Source of the DNA: Cardinalis cardinalis
Lineage: Eukaryota; Chordata; Aves; Passeriformes; Cardinalidae
Reading direction: 5' to 3'
DNA length: 64,000 nt
NCBI GenBank assembly: GCA_014549065.1
Contig: JACDOX010000152.1
Coordinates: 124,001-188,000, forward strand
The notes beneath the pieces were generated by a model. It was given only the letters and a program-made list of their open reading frames with translations, was not told the DNA's origin and ran no database searches. The translations under genes and the position numbers were made by a program. Shown here piece after piece: positions 48,201-58,600 of this stretch (positions within the stretch are counted from its first letter, which is position 1; each line of letters starts with the position of its first letter).

Positions 48201-49827
48201 GCACCTTTTTTTTTATTTCTGCTTTCTGGAAGAGCATGAGCAAGTCTGCTGAAATTGTGCAGTCTGTCTTTGTGTGGTGACTGTTTTTTAGATTTGTATT
48301 TACTCCCCTGTCTGTACAGGTACCTGCAGGTATCTTTACAGGTACAGAGTAAACTGTACAACGCTACAAAGACTATTTTTTTTGGGTCAGGTCTGAATTC
48401 TACAAGCACATTGTGCTGTCTGGAGGGTCCACCATGTACCCTGGGCTGCCTTCCCGACTGGAGCGAGAGCTGAAACAGCTCTACCTGGAGCGAGTTCTGA
48501 AAGGAGACGTGGAGAAGCTCTCGGTGGGTATGGGCTGGCTGCTGCGGCCAGGGGGCGCAGNGGCTCCCCTGAATCCCCGCTAGGGGGAGCCAGGGGGTCA
48601 GAAATGTCGGAGACTGCGGGTGGCCCCCCCGCAGCTTGCGAAATCGCTGCCCCTCCTTCTCACGCCCCTGCCTTTGCTTTGTACATGCTTGAAATAAAGT
48701 TACCTTCTAGACCCGGCTAGTAGCCGGCAGTTCCCGAAGTCTTGGGTAAAATAGGCTGAGAAATACGAGGACACAAATTGTAATGTTGGTTAAATAAAGC
48801 TAAGGAGTTTCTGTGCCTTCAAGTGTCATTGAGAAAAAAATAAAATTATTTTAATCTGTGAAAATTTTGGTTCATGTTTCAAGTGAAATACTCAAAAGAG
48901 AGAGGCTAGAGCTGTAACACACTTTCCGGTGGAGTAAGTTTCCCTTTTCCATTTGTTACTGTGATAAGCAGGCAACAGCCACACACGTTACAGAGGTAAC
49001 AATGTGTTGTATTGAAAATCCCTTTGAGTGGGGTTTCTAATGGTGAACTGAATTGAACTTCACTGGTTCTTAATACGGTGTTCTCTGAAGGTCTTCTGTG
49101 GAATGACTCAATTGAACAGAATGTTTTACGTCTGAGACAGTATTTCAGTCATAGCTTTGTACTCTCTTTGTAGCTCTTGAAATTAGAGCTTTAGCACTAA
49201 AGAAGTTAAGGGAATATTAATTAGTTAAGCTGGTTTAGATTGTGTAAATTGGTATAATTCTAAAATATTTGTGATTTGATGATCTGGTTAATTCTGATGA
49301 TTTCAGCCATCAAAGATTAGGAATTATTTCACTTGTAGTAGTGTTTCTGAAGTGCAGAAATTTGGTCTCTAATTTTCTGTCAGTATTCTGAATCCTGGGT
49401 TTTTTGTTGATATACTGTAAGTACAATTTTTTGGCAAATGTCAGTATCTGTGTGTAATTTGCAATGCAGAGTCATTATTTTACTTCAGCTGTGCAAGCCA
49501 GAAGCTCGCAGAGTGCCCTGTGCTAACATTTCAGTTTTTTAGTTGCATTTTTCTCACTAGACAGTTTCCACTTCATTGTTGCAGTGGAAAGCCCAATTTT
49601 ATTTTGCAAGGCTTTGTTTCAAGAATCCTAGTAATGATTTCTTTTCTTCTTCTCAGAAATTTAAGATCCGAATCGAAGATCCCCCTCGTCGGAAGCACAT
49701 GGTGTTTCTGGGGGGTGCTGTTCTAGCAGACATCATGAAAGACAAAGACAACTTCTGGATGACCCGACAAGAATACCAAGAAAAGGGAGTGCGTGTGCTG
49801 GAGAAGCTTGGTGTGACTGTTCGATAA
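29906..49827 (+). CDS. ACTR2: ACTR2, actin-related protein 2 (whole coding span, nine exons plus one optional microexon)
   Basis: Arp2 is one of the two actin-like subunits of the Arp2/3 complex, which nucleates branched actin filaments at the leading edge, on endosomes and at other membranes. Joining the nine exons gives 394 residues, the family's usual length, in one uninterrupted frame. Nucleotide-binding loops are intact: CDNGTG at residues 11-16, VDSGDGVTH at 157-165 and [10 protein letters not shown] at 303-312. Tyr202 and Thr237/Thr238, reported phosphorylation sites of Arp2, are present. The protein ends EKLGVTVR, and the stop is TAA at 49825-49827. Intron phases are 0,0,0,1,0,0,2,0. 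Introns are 5572, 4768 (holding the microexon), 3515, 1871, 788, 693, 397 and 1133 bases. The N-terminus reads MDTLGRK, and residue 45 is Ala. Confidence 0.99.
34385..34500 (+). mobile_element. Possible CR1 3'-end fragment in ACTR2 intron 1
   Basis: AGTGTTGGATGAGACAGCTC followed by TGAGGGTCCCTCCAACCC resembles the CR1 3' terminus (GGTGTTGGACTAGATGATCTC...AGGTCCCTTCCAACCC). The preceding CAAGCTCTGAGCAGGCTG recalls the CR1 block GCTCTGAGCAACCTGGTC. The match is diverged and boundaries are approximate. Confidence 0.45.
35526..35636 (+). CDS. ACTR2: ACTR2 coding exon 2
   Basis: Residues 17-53, from [20 protein letters not shown] to VGNIEIK. It spans the rest of the first beta-hairpin and the D-loop of subdomain 2. 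Acceptor TTTCTTCCTTTTCAG, donor GTAATT, both phase 0. Its 3' border is where the optional microexon is inserted. Confidence 0.98.
38367..38381 (+). CDS. ACTR2: ACTR2 optional 15-nt microexon
   Basis: The bases AATAACAAAATGATG encode Asn-Asn-Lys-Met-Met. They lie between a long pyrimidine tract ending in GTAG (38363-38366) and a strong GTAAGT donor (38382-38387). The microexon is in phase 0 and would fall after Lys53. Human ACTR2 is known to have a longer 399-residue isoform with a five-residue insert at this exact place (NNKKM from memory), so the position, length and sequence all fit. The insert follows the D-loop, in subdomain 2. Whether this bird splices it in cannot be told from DNA. Confidence 0.85.
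40405..40620 (+). CDS. ACTR2: ACTR2 coding exon 3
   Basis: Residues 54-125, [20 protein letters not shown] through KNREKIVE. This covers the subdomain 2 to 1 return, including the [13 protein letters not shown] segment and [13 protein letters not shown], a conserved actin-fold stretch. Acceptor TTAAAATTTTACAG, donor GTATGT, phase 0 at both ends. Confidence 0.98.
44136..44208 (+). CDS. ACTR2: ACTR2 coding exon 4
   Basis: Residues 126-149 plus the first base of Gly150: [20 protein letters not shown] then LYAQ. This is the helix and strand leading to the second phosphate loop. Acceptor CCTTCATCTTACAG, donor GTAGGC, exit in phase 1. Confidence 0.98.
46080..46216 (+). CDS. ACTR2: ACTR2 coding exon 5
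   Basis: Completes Gly150 and runs to Lys195. It holds the second phosphate-binding loop [11 protein letters not shown] and the conserved [17 protein letters not shown] helix of subdomain 4. Acceptor CCATTCTTTTAG, donor GTAAGC, exit in phase 0. Confidence 0.98.
47005..47154 (+). CDS. ACTR2: ACTR2 coding exon 6
   Basis: Residues 196-245, [20 protein letters not shown] through TTVLVESYT. It contains Tyr202 and the Thr237-Thr238 pair; phosphorylation of these sites is reported to relieve autoinhibition of the complex. The KEKLCYV segment contributes to the nucleotide cleft. Acceptor GCTCCCTCCAG, donor GTGAGT, phase 0 at both ends. Confidence 0.98.
47848..47993 (+). CDS. ACTR2: ACTR2 coding exon 7
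   Basis: Residues 246-293 plus two bases of Arg294: [20 protein letters not shown] then [20 protein letters not shown]. It is the actin-fold segment of subdomains 4 and 3, with the conserved ERFxxPE motif. Acceptor TTGTTTCTTCCCTAG, donor GTATGA, exit in phase 2. Confidence 0.98.
48391..48523 (+). CDS. ACTR2: ACTR2 coding exon 8
   Basis: Completes Arg294 and runs through Ser338. It includes the adenosine-binding motif [10 protein letters not shown] (303-312), then [20 protein letters not shown]. The acceptor TATTTTTTTTGGGTCAG is usual, but the donor is GTGGGT, weaker than the other donors of this gene. The retained-intron reading continues into a GC-rich patch with CTCF-like motifs. Confidence 0.98.
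48544..48600 (+). promoter_or_regulatory. Two adjacent CTCF-like motifs in ACTR2 intron 8
   Basis: GCGGCCAGGGGGCGCAG (48544-48560) is a near-consensus CTCF core (CCASYAGRKGGCR type). A second, CCCGCTAGGGGGAGC (48576-48590), follows in the same orientation with its G-run 32 bases downstream. A weaker CCAGGGGG follows immediately. The patch is sharply GC-rich in an otherwise AT-rich intron. This is a motif match by eye; binding is not shown. Confidence 0.55.
49657..49827 (+). CDS. ACTR2: ACTR2 coding exon 9 (terminal coding exon)
   Basis: Residues 339-394 and the TAA stop. [20 protein letters not shown] followed by [20 protein letters not shown] is the C-terminal actin-fold region in subdomain 1, including the helix that lines the barbed-end groove where the first daughter-filament actin docks. 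Acceptor CTTTTCTTCTTCTCAG. The frame ends at the expected family C-terminus. Confidence 0.99.
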
Positions 49828-52660
49828 ATCCCAAAGCTTGTTCCCATCACATGTCTAAAGCTTTTTTCTTTCATTGCCAATCTCTGAACTCACTCAGCTA
49901 CATGCTATGGAAGGGCCTGTCTGTGGCCTTTTGACCCAAACGTCAGGTTTTGTTCTGGTTTCTTGGGGTAGCTTTTGTTAAATGTTTCTTCATGTGGCTA
50001 AATTTGACTATTAAATTTGACCACTTCCCTGCAAACAAAACGGAGCAAGAGCAGCCTGTCTACTTCATTGTTCCCTCCCAGTAGGCAGTTGGGTAATTCT
50101 GGTAGGCTTTTTCTTCTGGGTTTATTGCTGTAGTCCTGCTAGCTTTTGTCACTAGTTCACAAAGGGTTGTGTGCCTTTTTTAGCATAAGAAAACCTTTAA
50201 ACAGGAGTTTTTGCTGTTGGATCATTGTGGTGGTTATCTTTGCATCTTTATGCCTCTCTCTACATTAAGTTTGGGGTTTTTTTCTTTCCTGCAACTAGGA
50301 ATTTTGATTAAACATTGTTAAAAACTAGTTGAAGTAGCTGGAATGACTTTAACACACTGTTTTGATGTAATGTGGTTTCATATGCACTGCTGCCTAAACA
50401 GACTTCTGAGATGGTTCATCCTTCAAGGTGGTGGTGGGGCCTTCAGACTGTATTGCTCTTAGTGGGAATGTACTGTTGCCACAAATGGAGAAACACCTGA
50501 TGTTCTGGCAAGTGTACATTTGTAGCCTTAGGTGTCTTTTTTCTGGAGAGAGGAGACAGGTTTGAGCTGTGTTTCTTTTTGTTAAGGGACAGATGGGGGG
50601 GTCAGCCTGACCAAAAATGCCTCTTTTTATAACTAAATTTTGGTATCATGTTGTCTCAGCATAGGAAGCAAGAATGTTAAATTAGCTATTCTGTAATTGT
50701 TGAAGAAACTTAGATATGCTGAGACAGGAGCCTCTGAACTTATTGAACAGATTTAATACTTTCAGAAATGCTTGTGAAAACTGTAATTATAAATATTTAA
50801 AGCCCCAGAACTAAGTTTTAAAAAGTCTGATATTTTAAGTGCTTGTATGTACACCAGAAGCACTTCCATTAAACTTTACAAGTATATTACCCTAGTGCCA
50901 AGTAGTTACTGCAAATGAATATTTCAATGACCAGTGTTTATTGCAGCAAGCAGATATTTATAAACAACCAGTGGCAGTAGGTTATAAAGAATGACTTATA
51001 TTTGTTCCAGTTAAGAATAATAGTGGAATAGATGTTGGTTGGTAAATAGCCACAATTCATTTTATCCAGCCTTGATTTTTGATACTTAACATGGGATGGG
51101 GAAGGAAGTGAAAACCAGTGATGAAAATGCTGTTTCCAGAAAGTACATTAAAGCTGAGTTGTTCTAAAAAATAGAAGTTGTCACTAGTAATTATCAGCCA
51201 CCTTCTTTGAGTATAGTTGCCTGTGTTTTTTTCTATAGCAGACTGGTAACTATTGTTGCAATAAAATCTGCCTTACATTAAGCATAGCAAAAACTGCTTG
51301 CATACAAATGCTAGCTAGACTTAGTTCTACTTTGCTTTCCATAGAAATATTACATTACTTCTTACTGGTTTTTGAAGCCTACCATAACATTTAAGGAAAA
51401 GGAAGTCAAGATCTGCTCTTGACTTTCAAACCTTGGAATGTATGAGAGATGCTTTCATATACTTGCTATTTGTCTACATCTTTACATTAATAATTGACCC
51501 CAGAAACATGGAAATATTAAACTCCCTTGGACTCCTAAAATGTGCTTCCTTTCTAAATTGAGCAGACAGCTTCCTTTGGCTGAGTGAGCCAAAGGGGCAG
51601 AAACCATGTCTGCATTTCTTTAATAACAAGACAGTCACTATAGCATTGCTAGTAATGACCATTTAATTATAGGTGGGTGGGGTTTTTTGCAGCTATATTT
51701 ACTCTTAACTTGAACAATATGAATTTACAGGCATGCCGGTCGTGCCTCAGTGCATGCACTTAAGCAGTTACTAGATTTTTGGGGACATGAATGTAAGGGG
51801 TACTCTGAATTCCTGTAGTCTTCTAAACACTTAATACACAAGACTTAAAAATGCTGTGGGCTTGCTTTAGAGCTATGATTTCTCATGTGACTGTCTCTGG
51901 GCTTTTCAGACAGTGTTGGGAATAATGGAAATAAACCAAAGAATGACTTAAAAACTTTTTAAATGACAATCTGTCATGTGGTTTTTCAAATCTAGATCTT
52001 GACCCTGCAACCCCTTTTCTAAACCATCTTCTCCCCTGTCCACTGGCTTCAGTGAGGTATGTGCATGTTTGAGTAAAGGTTTTGGAATTTGGCCCCTTCA
52101 CTAGAGAACTTCACAGCACCATGAGTAATAAATGTCAGTTGATTGTGCAGAATCTTGGGTTTCCATGGAAACCATGTATATATTAAAAAAAGAAACTAGC
52201 ATTTTAAATTAACTGTGATCATGGATTCAGAGGAACACATTTGTAATCCAAATACTGAATGGGGTGTTCCAGTTGTGCTCAGTGTGGTTCTCCATGTATG
52301 TGTTTGCACACACAAGAGTGTTGTGTGTGTCTTCTCTCAGCTGACAGCTTCAATACTGCTATGAAAGCAATCTGGTTTTAAAGTTTTTTTTGAAGACCAA
52401 ATAACTTGAATTGTATTTGCAAAATGCTTTAGCTCCTTTAAAATTAGAATAGAAGATGCCGCATCAGTTGTAAGGAGAACATCCTATTTTTAATGTTAAG
52501 CTGCTTCAAACCCTCCCCCAGTGTTCTAGGATGTTAACCAATGTAACACAGATGGCTTTTTATACAGTTCTGAATAATGTTAACACACAACACTGGTTGA
52601 GACCATGAATGGAAATAAACATCTATTTAAATTGACAGGTCTTTTCAATACAAAAATAAA
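49828..52660 (+). other. ACTR2: ACTR2 3' UTR with several poly(A) signals
   Basis: The stretch after the stop is AT-rich and without coding potential. Candidate cleavage signals are ATTAAA at 50010-50015 and 50868-50873, and AATAAA at 51260-51265, 51930-51935, 52127-52132, 52614-52619 and 52655-52660. Mammalian ACTR2 has a 3' UTR of about 2.5 kb (from memory), so the last pair near 52.6 kb is the most likely main end. A Pumilio-type TGTATATA lies at 52175-52182. Which sites are used cannot be decided without transcript reads. Confidence 0.65.
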
Positions 52661-55600
52661 ATCAGATTTTTTTCAAAGTAGATTATGTTTGCTTTGTTTC
52701 CTTTGGGAAATCACAGTTCTGTCAGTTTTTCTCTAACTTAACTTCCATCAAAAAACCATGATGAGCTGCTTTGCTGAGGAAATCTGACATGACAAAATAA
52801 CACATTGTCTACTGATTGCTGTCATACTCCATCCTTTAGCCAATACTCCACTCCCTCCATTCTTTTCTTTAAAATGAAGAAGAATCCTTATCCTTGGGCA
52901 GGAATCTTTTTCTAGTTCAACCTCCATACTGCAAAATGGGAAGGGCCCTTAACGTGTATTGACCTCAGCATCCTTGGCTAAGTTCAGAAGCCATATAATG
53001 ATGCCCTGTTTAGGAAAAGTCTCCTTGGCATTATGACTTCATGTGCTATTTCACCTGCATCCCTGATTTTAACTGATAGAAAAAGTGCATGTGGGGTTGA
53101 CCTTTTGTGTTTAGAAGGACTTGGGTGGATTAGTGACTGGTCCACCACTCACAGTGCATTTATTTGGCTTTTGAAATGAACTCAACCAGCTTCTTCCCCC
53201 AGCTCATTGCACATGCTGGGCTGGAGGAATGTTCCCCAGGCATCTTGTTCCTGGTAGGATAACAGCTTTGCTTTTCTTAGATGGAGCCACTATGTGCAGT
53301 TTGGCTCTGGATGCATCTGCTTCAGTGGCTGCTTCAAACACTTGTCATCTTAGGGACAGATACAGATAGACAGCATTTTAATAGGGAAAAAAAGTAAGGC
53401 CACCCTTAACCCCAAATTTGTGTTTCATCACTGTGCATTCTTGGGAAAAAATAAATACATCTGGCTTATACCTCTGCTCAGTACTAATGCATGGTCATTG
53501 CTCCTCCCCTTTTGCTTGTTTTGCCTGACATGGCTTTTGTGTGGAAAGGACTAAATACAGTCAGTGGACATTTGCTAGTCAACTTTTTCAATAGTGAGTT
53601 CCTCCCTGTGGGCACTTCAGCTGTTTTCCATAAACAAGTGCCATCAGCTGTTCCAAAACTGTGGAAGATCTAGTTTTGATCTAGTTTCTAGATCTACCTT
53701 GTTGTTTGAAGGGGGGGTTTGCTTGTTAGGTTTGTTGTGGAGTTTTGAGGGCTTTTTTTTGTTTGTTTGTTTGTTTGGGTGTTTTGGTGGTTTTTTAAGG
53801 GATTTTTTTGTTGTTGTTGTTTAGTTTGGTTTTTTTTTAAATCCAAGTATATCTGCTTCTGTGTTTTAACTAAGAATGGTATTTGAGAAAATGGATTTGG
53901 ATTTTTTCAGCAAGTATTTCAGCTAAAATTTTGCTTTATTTGGGCCCTGCTATGTTATGCTTGTTCCTTCTTATTGGGTTGGTTTGTTGTCCTGGTGCTG
54001 TGAGCCGCTGCAACTTTTCCATTATAGGCCTCAAGAAAAAAACTCTTCTACGCAGAACAGGCTGCTAATTTTGCTTCGTACCTTCACTGCATTACAACAT
54101 TAAAATAGCTCTTTAATAACATCCTCCATGTAAATTACTTACCTTCCTGCAAGCTGGTGCTGCAGTCCATTGAACCAACCAACAGCTGTGCAAGACAAGA
54201 TTTCTGTGCACTTCTGCTTATTGCCCAAACAGCTGGAGAAGAGCTTCTTGCCTTCTTTGTGCCTTATGAAGAATTCTGTTGTGCTGCTGCTGGAAAAAGG
54301 AGAAGTTCGGGGAGGAGAGGCAGCATGGGGCTTTGTTTTTCAATTGGTTTATTTGGTTTTTTTATTTATTTTGTTTTTCCTTTTGAAAGCAACCTTAACA
54401 TTGAAGATTAGGGAAACAGTTTCTATTTAGGGTCATGAATAAAGCATATTAAGAGCCTTAGCAAATATTTGGGATGGTACTAAGGGCCATCTTCAGCTGC
54501 AGAACTCATGTTCCTTCACATACATACCTTTTTTTAGAAATTGTTATTTAAAAAAATCTCTGTTCCCAAAGCCTAGGAGTAGTAATTAAACTGTAGCTGC
54601 AGGAATAATGACAGATATGGGCCCCTTGCCTGCACCTTTTAATCTCTGCACCCATCTCCCATCTGGTTTTTGTTTGCCCTAAAGCCTAAGTGGTTTCAAG
54701 ATCTTCCTCTTGGATGCATGTTCTCACCACGTGCCCATTTTAAATCTCGCCAGGCATTTTAACAAATTAATTAATTGCCAGTTGTTGGCCTCAGTGCAAG
54801 TAGATCCAGTAAGTCCTGACTACCATCAGGCACTTTTCTTAGCACGGCAGCACTTCTAGGGGCTCCTGCAAATTGAAACCTTTGTATTGGCCTGGAACTT
54901 TCTGTTCTAAACCACTCTGTGTAACCCTGATTTTTGCTTTCCCTGCCAAAGCAGGAAAAGCAAGGGTGGCATTAAGGACATGAAAGGCGGTATTTCGGGA
55001 AGGACCCAACCACATAATCTCCCTGGAATATTTTAGGGTTTCCTGTTGTAGTGGGTATTGGCACAAATCATGTAGGACTAGTCCAGTAAGAGCAGGTGGG
55101 ATTTATGTTAGCACCTGTAATAACTGGTAGATTTGTCCCCTCTAAAGTCATCTTGTAAAAGAGGTATTAGGGCTTCTCATAGAATTACTGGGTAATAACC
55201 TGGAACATGAGCCTTTGAAATGTGGTCACTGCTGGAATCCATGTAGTGCCATGTGAGAACAAAATGCAGTAATGATAATTGCTCATTATCTAATTATACA
55301 AGAACTTACAGACCCAGAGGGTGAAAACTAATTAAATGGTTATCCACTCTTAAAATGGCAACAAAAAAAATGAGGAAATTCACACTTTTGGCTCTTGTTC
55401 CATCAGCAAAGTCACGTGTTCCTTGGGAAGTGAATGAGACTGTCCAGGATGGACAGAGTTCTCTCCATCCTGCTGCAGATTGAGGCAGGAAGCTTACTTT
55501 AAGGAGAGTAGTCTGCTTAGTCAAAAGTAAGCACCTCAACTTTCAAGCTACAGCTCAGAATGAAGGAGAATTCATTGACCCAGGTTATCCAGGAAGGCAG

Positions 55601-58600
55601 CAGGTGCTGGACTTCAGAGCAGTATGGGTCACCTTTTATGTTTGCTTATGCAGAATTTTAAAGATAAAATACCCAGACCATTTGGTCCCTTGGTGTGGAT
55701 GTTGTGTTCTAGGGGCAGGCCTTGGTTTTATTCCATACTGAAGCATGCTTCTTCCACCTAGGAAAAGTAGCTGCCTGCCAAAAAAGTGGTGGCATTTTCC
55801 TGTGATTAAAGACCCTGCAGATTTTGCTCCAGCAGTAGTAGATCTCTGTAAAAACCCTTATCCTGCCAAATGCAGCAATGATTAGCACCTTAGGCCCTAA
55901 TTTAACTTTTCCATAGAGTACCAGAGAGCCCCTACCTCATCTTGAGCCGCATGCCTTCCTTTGGAGCCTTCCTGTCTCTTGGCATTCATATGCATTCATA
56001 TGCTACTGCTGCCCTGGCAAAACACCAAGCCCTTCACTGCTTAAACCAGGGTCTCCCAAATACAAGAGATGTGTCAGCCTTTCCAGGGCCAACAGCGCTG
56101 ACCTGCTGTTCCTGAGGTGCTGGAGTGAGAAGAAGGCAGACAGCAGGCACGGCTCAGCAGGACCGCACGCTTCAGCTTCTATCGCAGCAGTGCTCCAGCA
56201 AGCACCAGGTGCTGAGCTTCTGTGGGATTTGGAAATGCAGCGTTCCCCTGCCTGTCCTGCCTGTGTAACCCAATACTGCAGGCATTCTCAAAGCACAGTC
56301 TGTAGGGTGTAAAACACACCTGTGTGGTTATGGTGCTCTCTGGTAGCTCACAGCTCACACCTGAGACACAGTGGCACACACTGGTTTAGAGCTTTGCAGG
56401 GAGCTACAAAGCCCCACCAGAAAAGCCCCCTCTAGCGTAACCAGCAAACATGAGAAGCAGAATTTCTGCCCTTTACAGAGCCTGGGACGAACGATTTTAA
56501 TCAGAAAAGCATAATTTGGATTAGGAATGAAGGTTCAGTGAGTGCAGTGACACCCAGGCAGTTTCTGGGGAGCAGCTGATGCACTCTTGTCCACATTCTT
56601 GCAGTTGCAGGGGTGTGTGTGTTTTTGGGTTGCCACAGATTGCAGAGCTGTTAGCTGGATGTCTTACATATTCAAAATGTCTTTTTCCCTGCTTTCCTAA
56701 AAAGCATAGTGCAAGGTTCTGCTGTTAAATGTGGGGGGTACTAACTTGGGTAGGTTGGTCCCTTGTCAATCAGAATGCTTGCTATTTCTGGAGGTTTTCT
56801 TAAGCAGTAGAGTAGGTCAGAAGGAAGTGACTCCTTATTTTTTTAATTACCCATCCCCCCGACATTGTAACACAGTTGCTGCTTTCAAGAATATTCGTGG
56901 TCTGTTTTCTTCAGACTATTGGCTCATCTGGTAAAATAATTAGCTGTTAGGCAGACAGAGGGAAAGGATCACATCTGCACAAGACAGGAAGACTGGGACA
57001 GTAGAAAGGGGAAAAAAATTCCCTGCTTGAATCACAGCTGCCCACCATGCATAGTAACAGAGCTTGCCAAGAATATTCAAATTGATTTAGGAAGAAAAGC
57101 TGAAGAAACCGTTTAACCCCAGCCTGCTTGGATCTGTGACAGTATCTCCATGGGCTGCTCTGCTCCCACTTCGGGCTGAAAAAAAGGTTTTCAAGCTGCC
57201 TGTTTCCCCAACAAGCTGCCTGTGTCCCCCTTCCTCTTCTGCAACAGGAACACAAAACACAGACTCGTTGCTGGGCATGAGGCTGTGAGCAGATTTCCAC
57301 GCCAAGAAAATAACCAAAGGTGGGAACATTTATTTCATATTGATAGGCTTAAGTTGTAATTGGATCGTATGATTAAAACCTGGAGTAAGGCAAGTTATTT
57401 GTGACTAATTTGGGGCAATGGGAGCCTTTTTGCTGCCTGTTGTATACTCTGAATTAGGCTTCTTCTCAACAGAAGTGGTCAGCATGTGCATCATCTGCAG
57501 ACAACCTCTTCAAGTGTTCCAAGCCAAAATCACTTGCTCAAGAGTTTCCAAGCACAGGAATTCTTTGCAGCTCATTTGCAAGCAGTTGAGAGGGTTTTAC
57601 ATCCAAAAATGAGTAGCAATACTTCAGACATGTGAGTCATACAGCAAATCTCTTTTCCTACTTAAATCAATCTACGTCTGTAAGGGTATACTTACTCATT
57701 TAATGATTAAAAAATGGGGCATTTGGAGTATTTCTTCTCAGAATGTGTTATCTCTGGGATCATCTTTTTCTGCAGCAATCCCAGGTTCACTCCCAGCACT
57801 ATCTTTGGGATAAATCCACAAAAAACCAGTAAGTGTAGAACTGCACAGGATCATATCCAAATAAAATAAAAGGGCTTAATGCAGGTGTTTCAATACTTGA
57901 TTTCAGGTGCTGGTCCCACCTAAGCTGTGGGTGGGCTTTCCTTGCCAGCTGGAGCAGCCAACTGCAGCATTAAGCCCCCCCAAACCTCTGCTCAGCTGCA
58001 AACCTCTCCTCCCCTATAACAAGAGGCTTTTGGCACATAAGCTTTTTTCCAGTTAAAACACGAGTTCCCTTGGTACCTAAATGTCTGCTGTGAGGTGAAT
58101 GCAGATCTGTTGAGACCCTGACAGCACTGAGCAGCTATGTGCTGCATCCATGCCTAAACCACAACCAGCAAAGTGTTCTCCATCAAGCTCGCCTGCAGAG
58201 AAGCCAGGCTGGAAGATGTGTGCACAAGATGGTTTTGTATCAGGTCTCTCACAAAAACAGCTGTGGGAGGAAATGGGCCCAGTAGTCAAACCACATTCAC
58301 TATTAATATTCATTTATGCACAAATACTAACACAATCATAGATGACTTCTAAAGGAATGAGCCTAAATATTTCCAGGAAGAGACAGCTCTCTGTTCTGGA
58401 CAAATGATTTAGAGGCCACTGAAAGGAAACCCAAACCCTCTTCCTCTATTTCGTGAGAAGGGCCTCTCTTGCAGAGTTCCTGCCTGTGCATCCTGAGGAG
58501 GAGGAGACATCTCCTTGTAACAGAGGATGAAGCACCTGGCTGATTTCAAGGGCCCACAGCTCTGTCTTCACAGCTCTGATTTGCCAGGGCTTGGCAGCTC

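Noticed and set aside
53594..53824. Hydrophobic open frame rich in Phe, Leu and Val
   Set aside because: It is produced by T- and GT-rich simple sequence.
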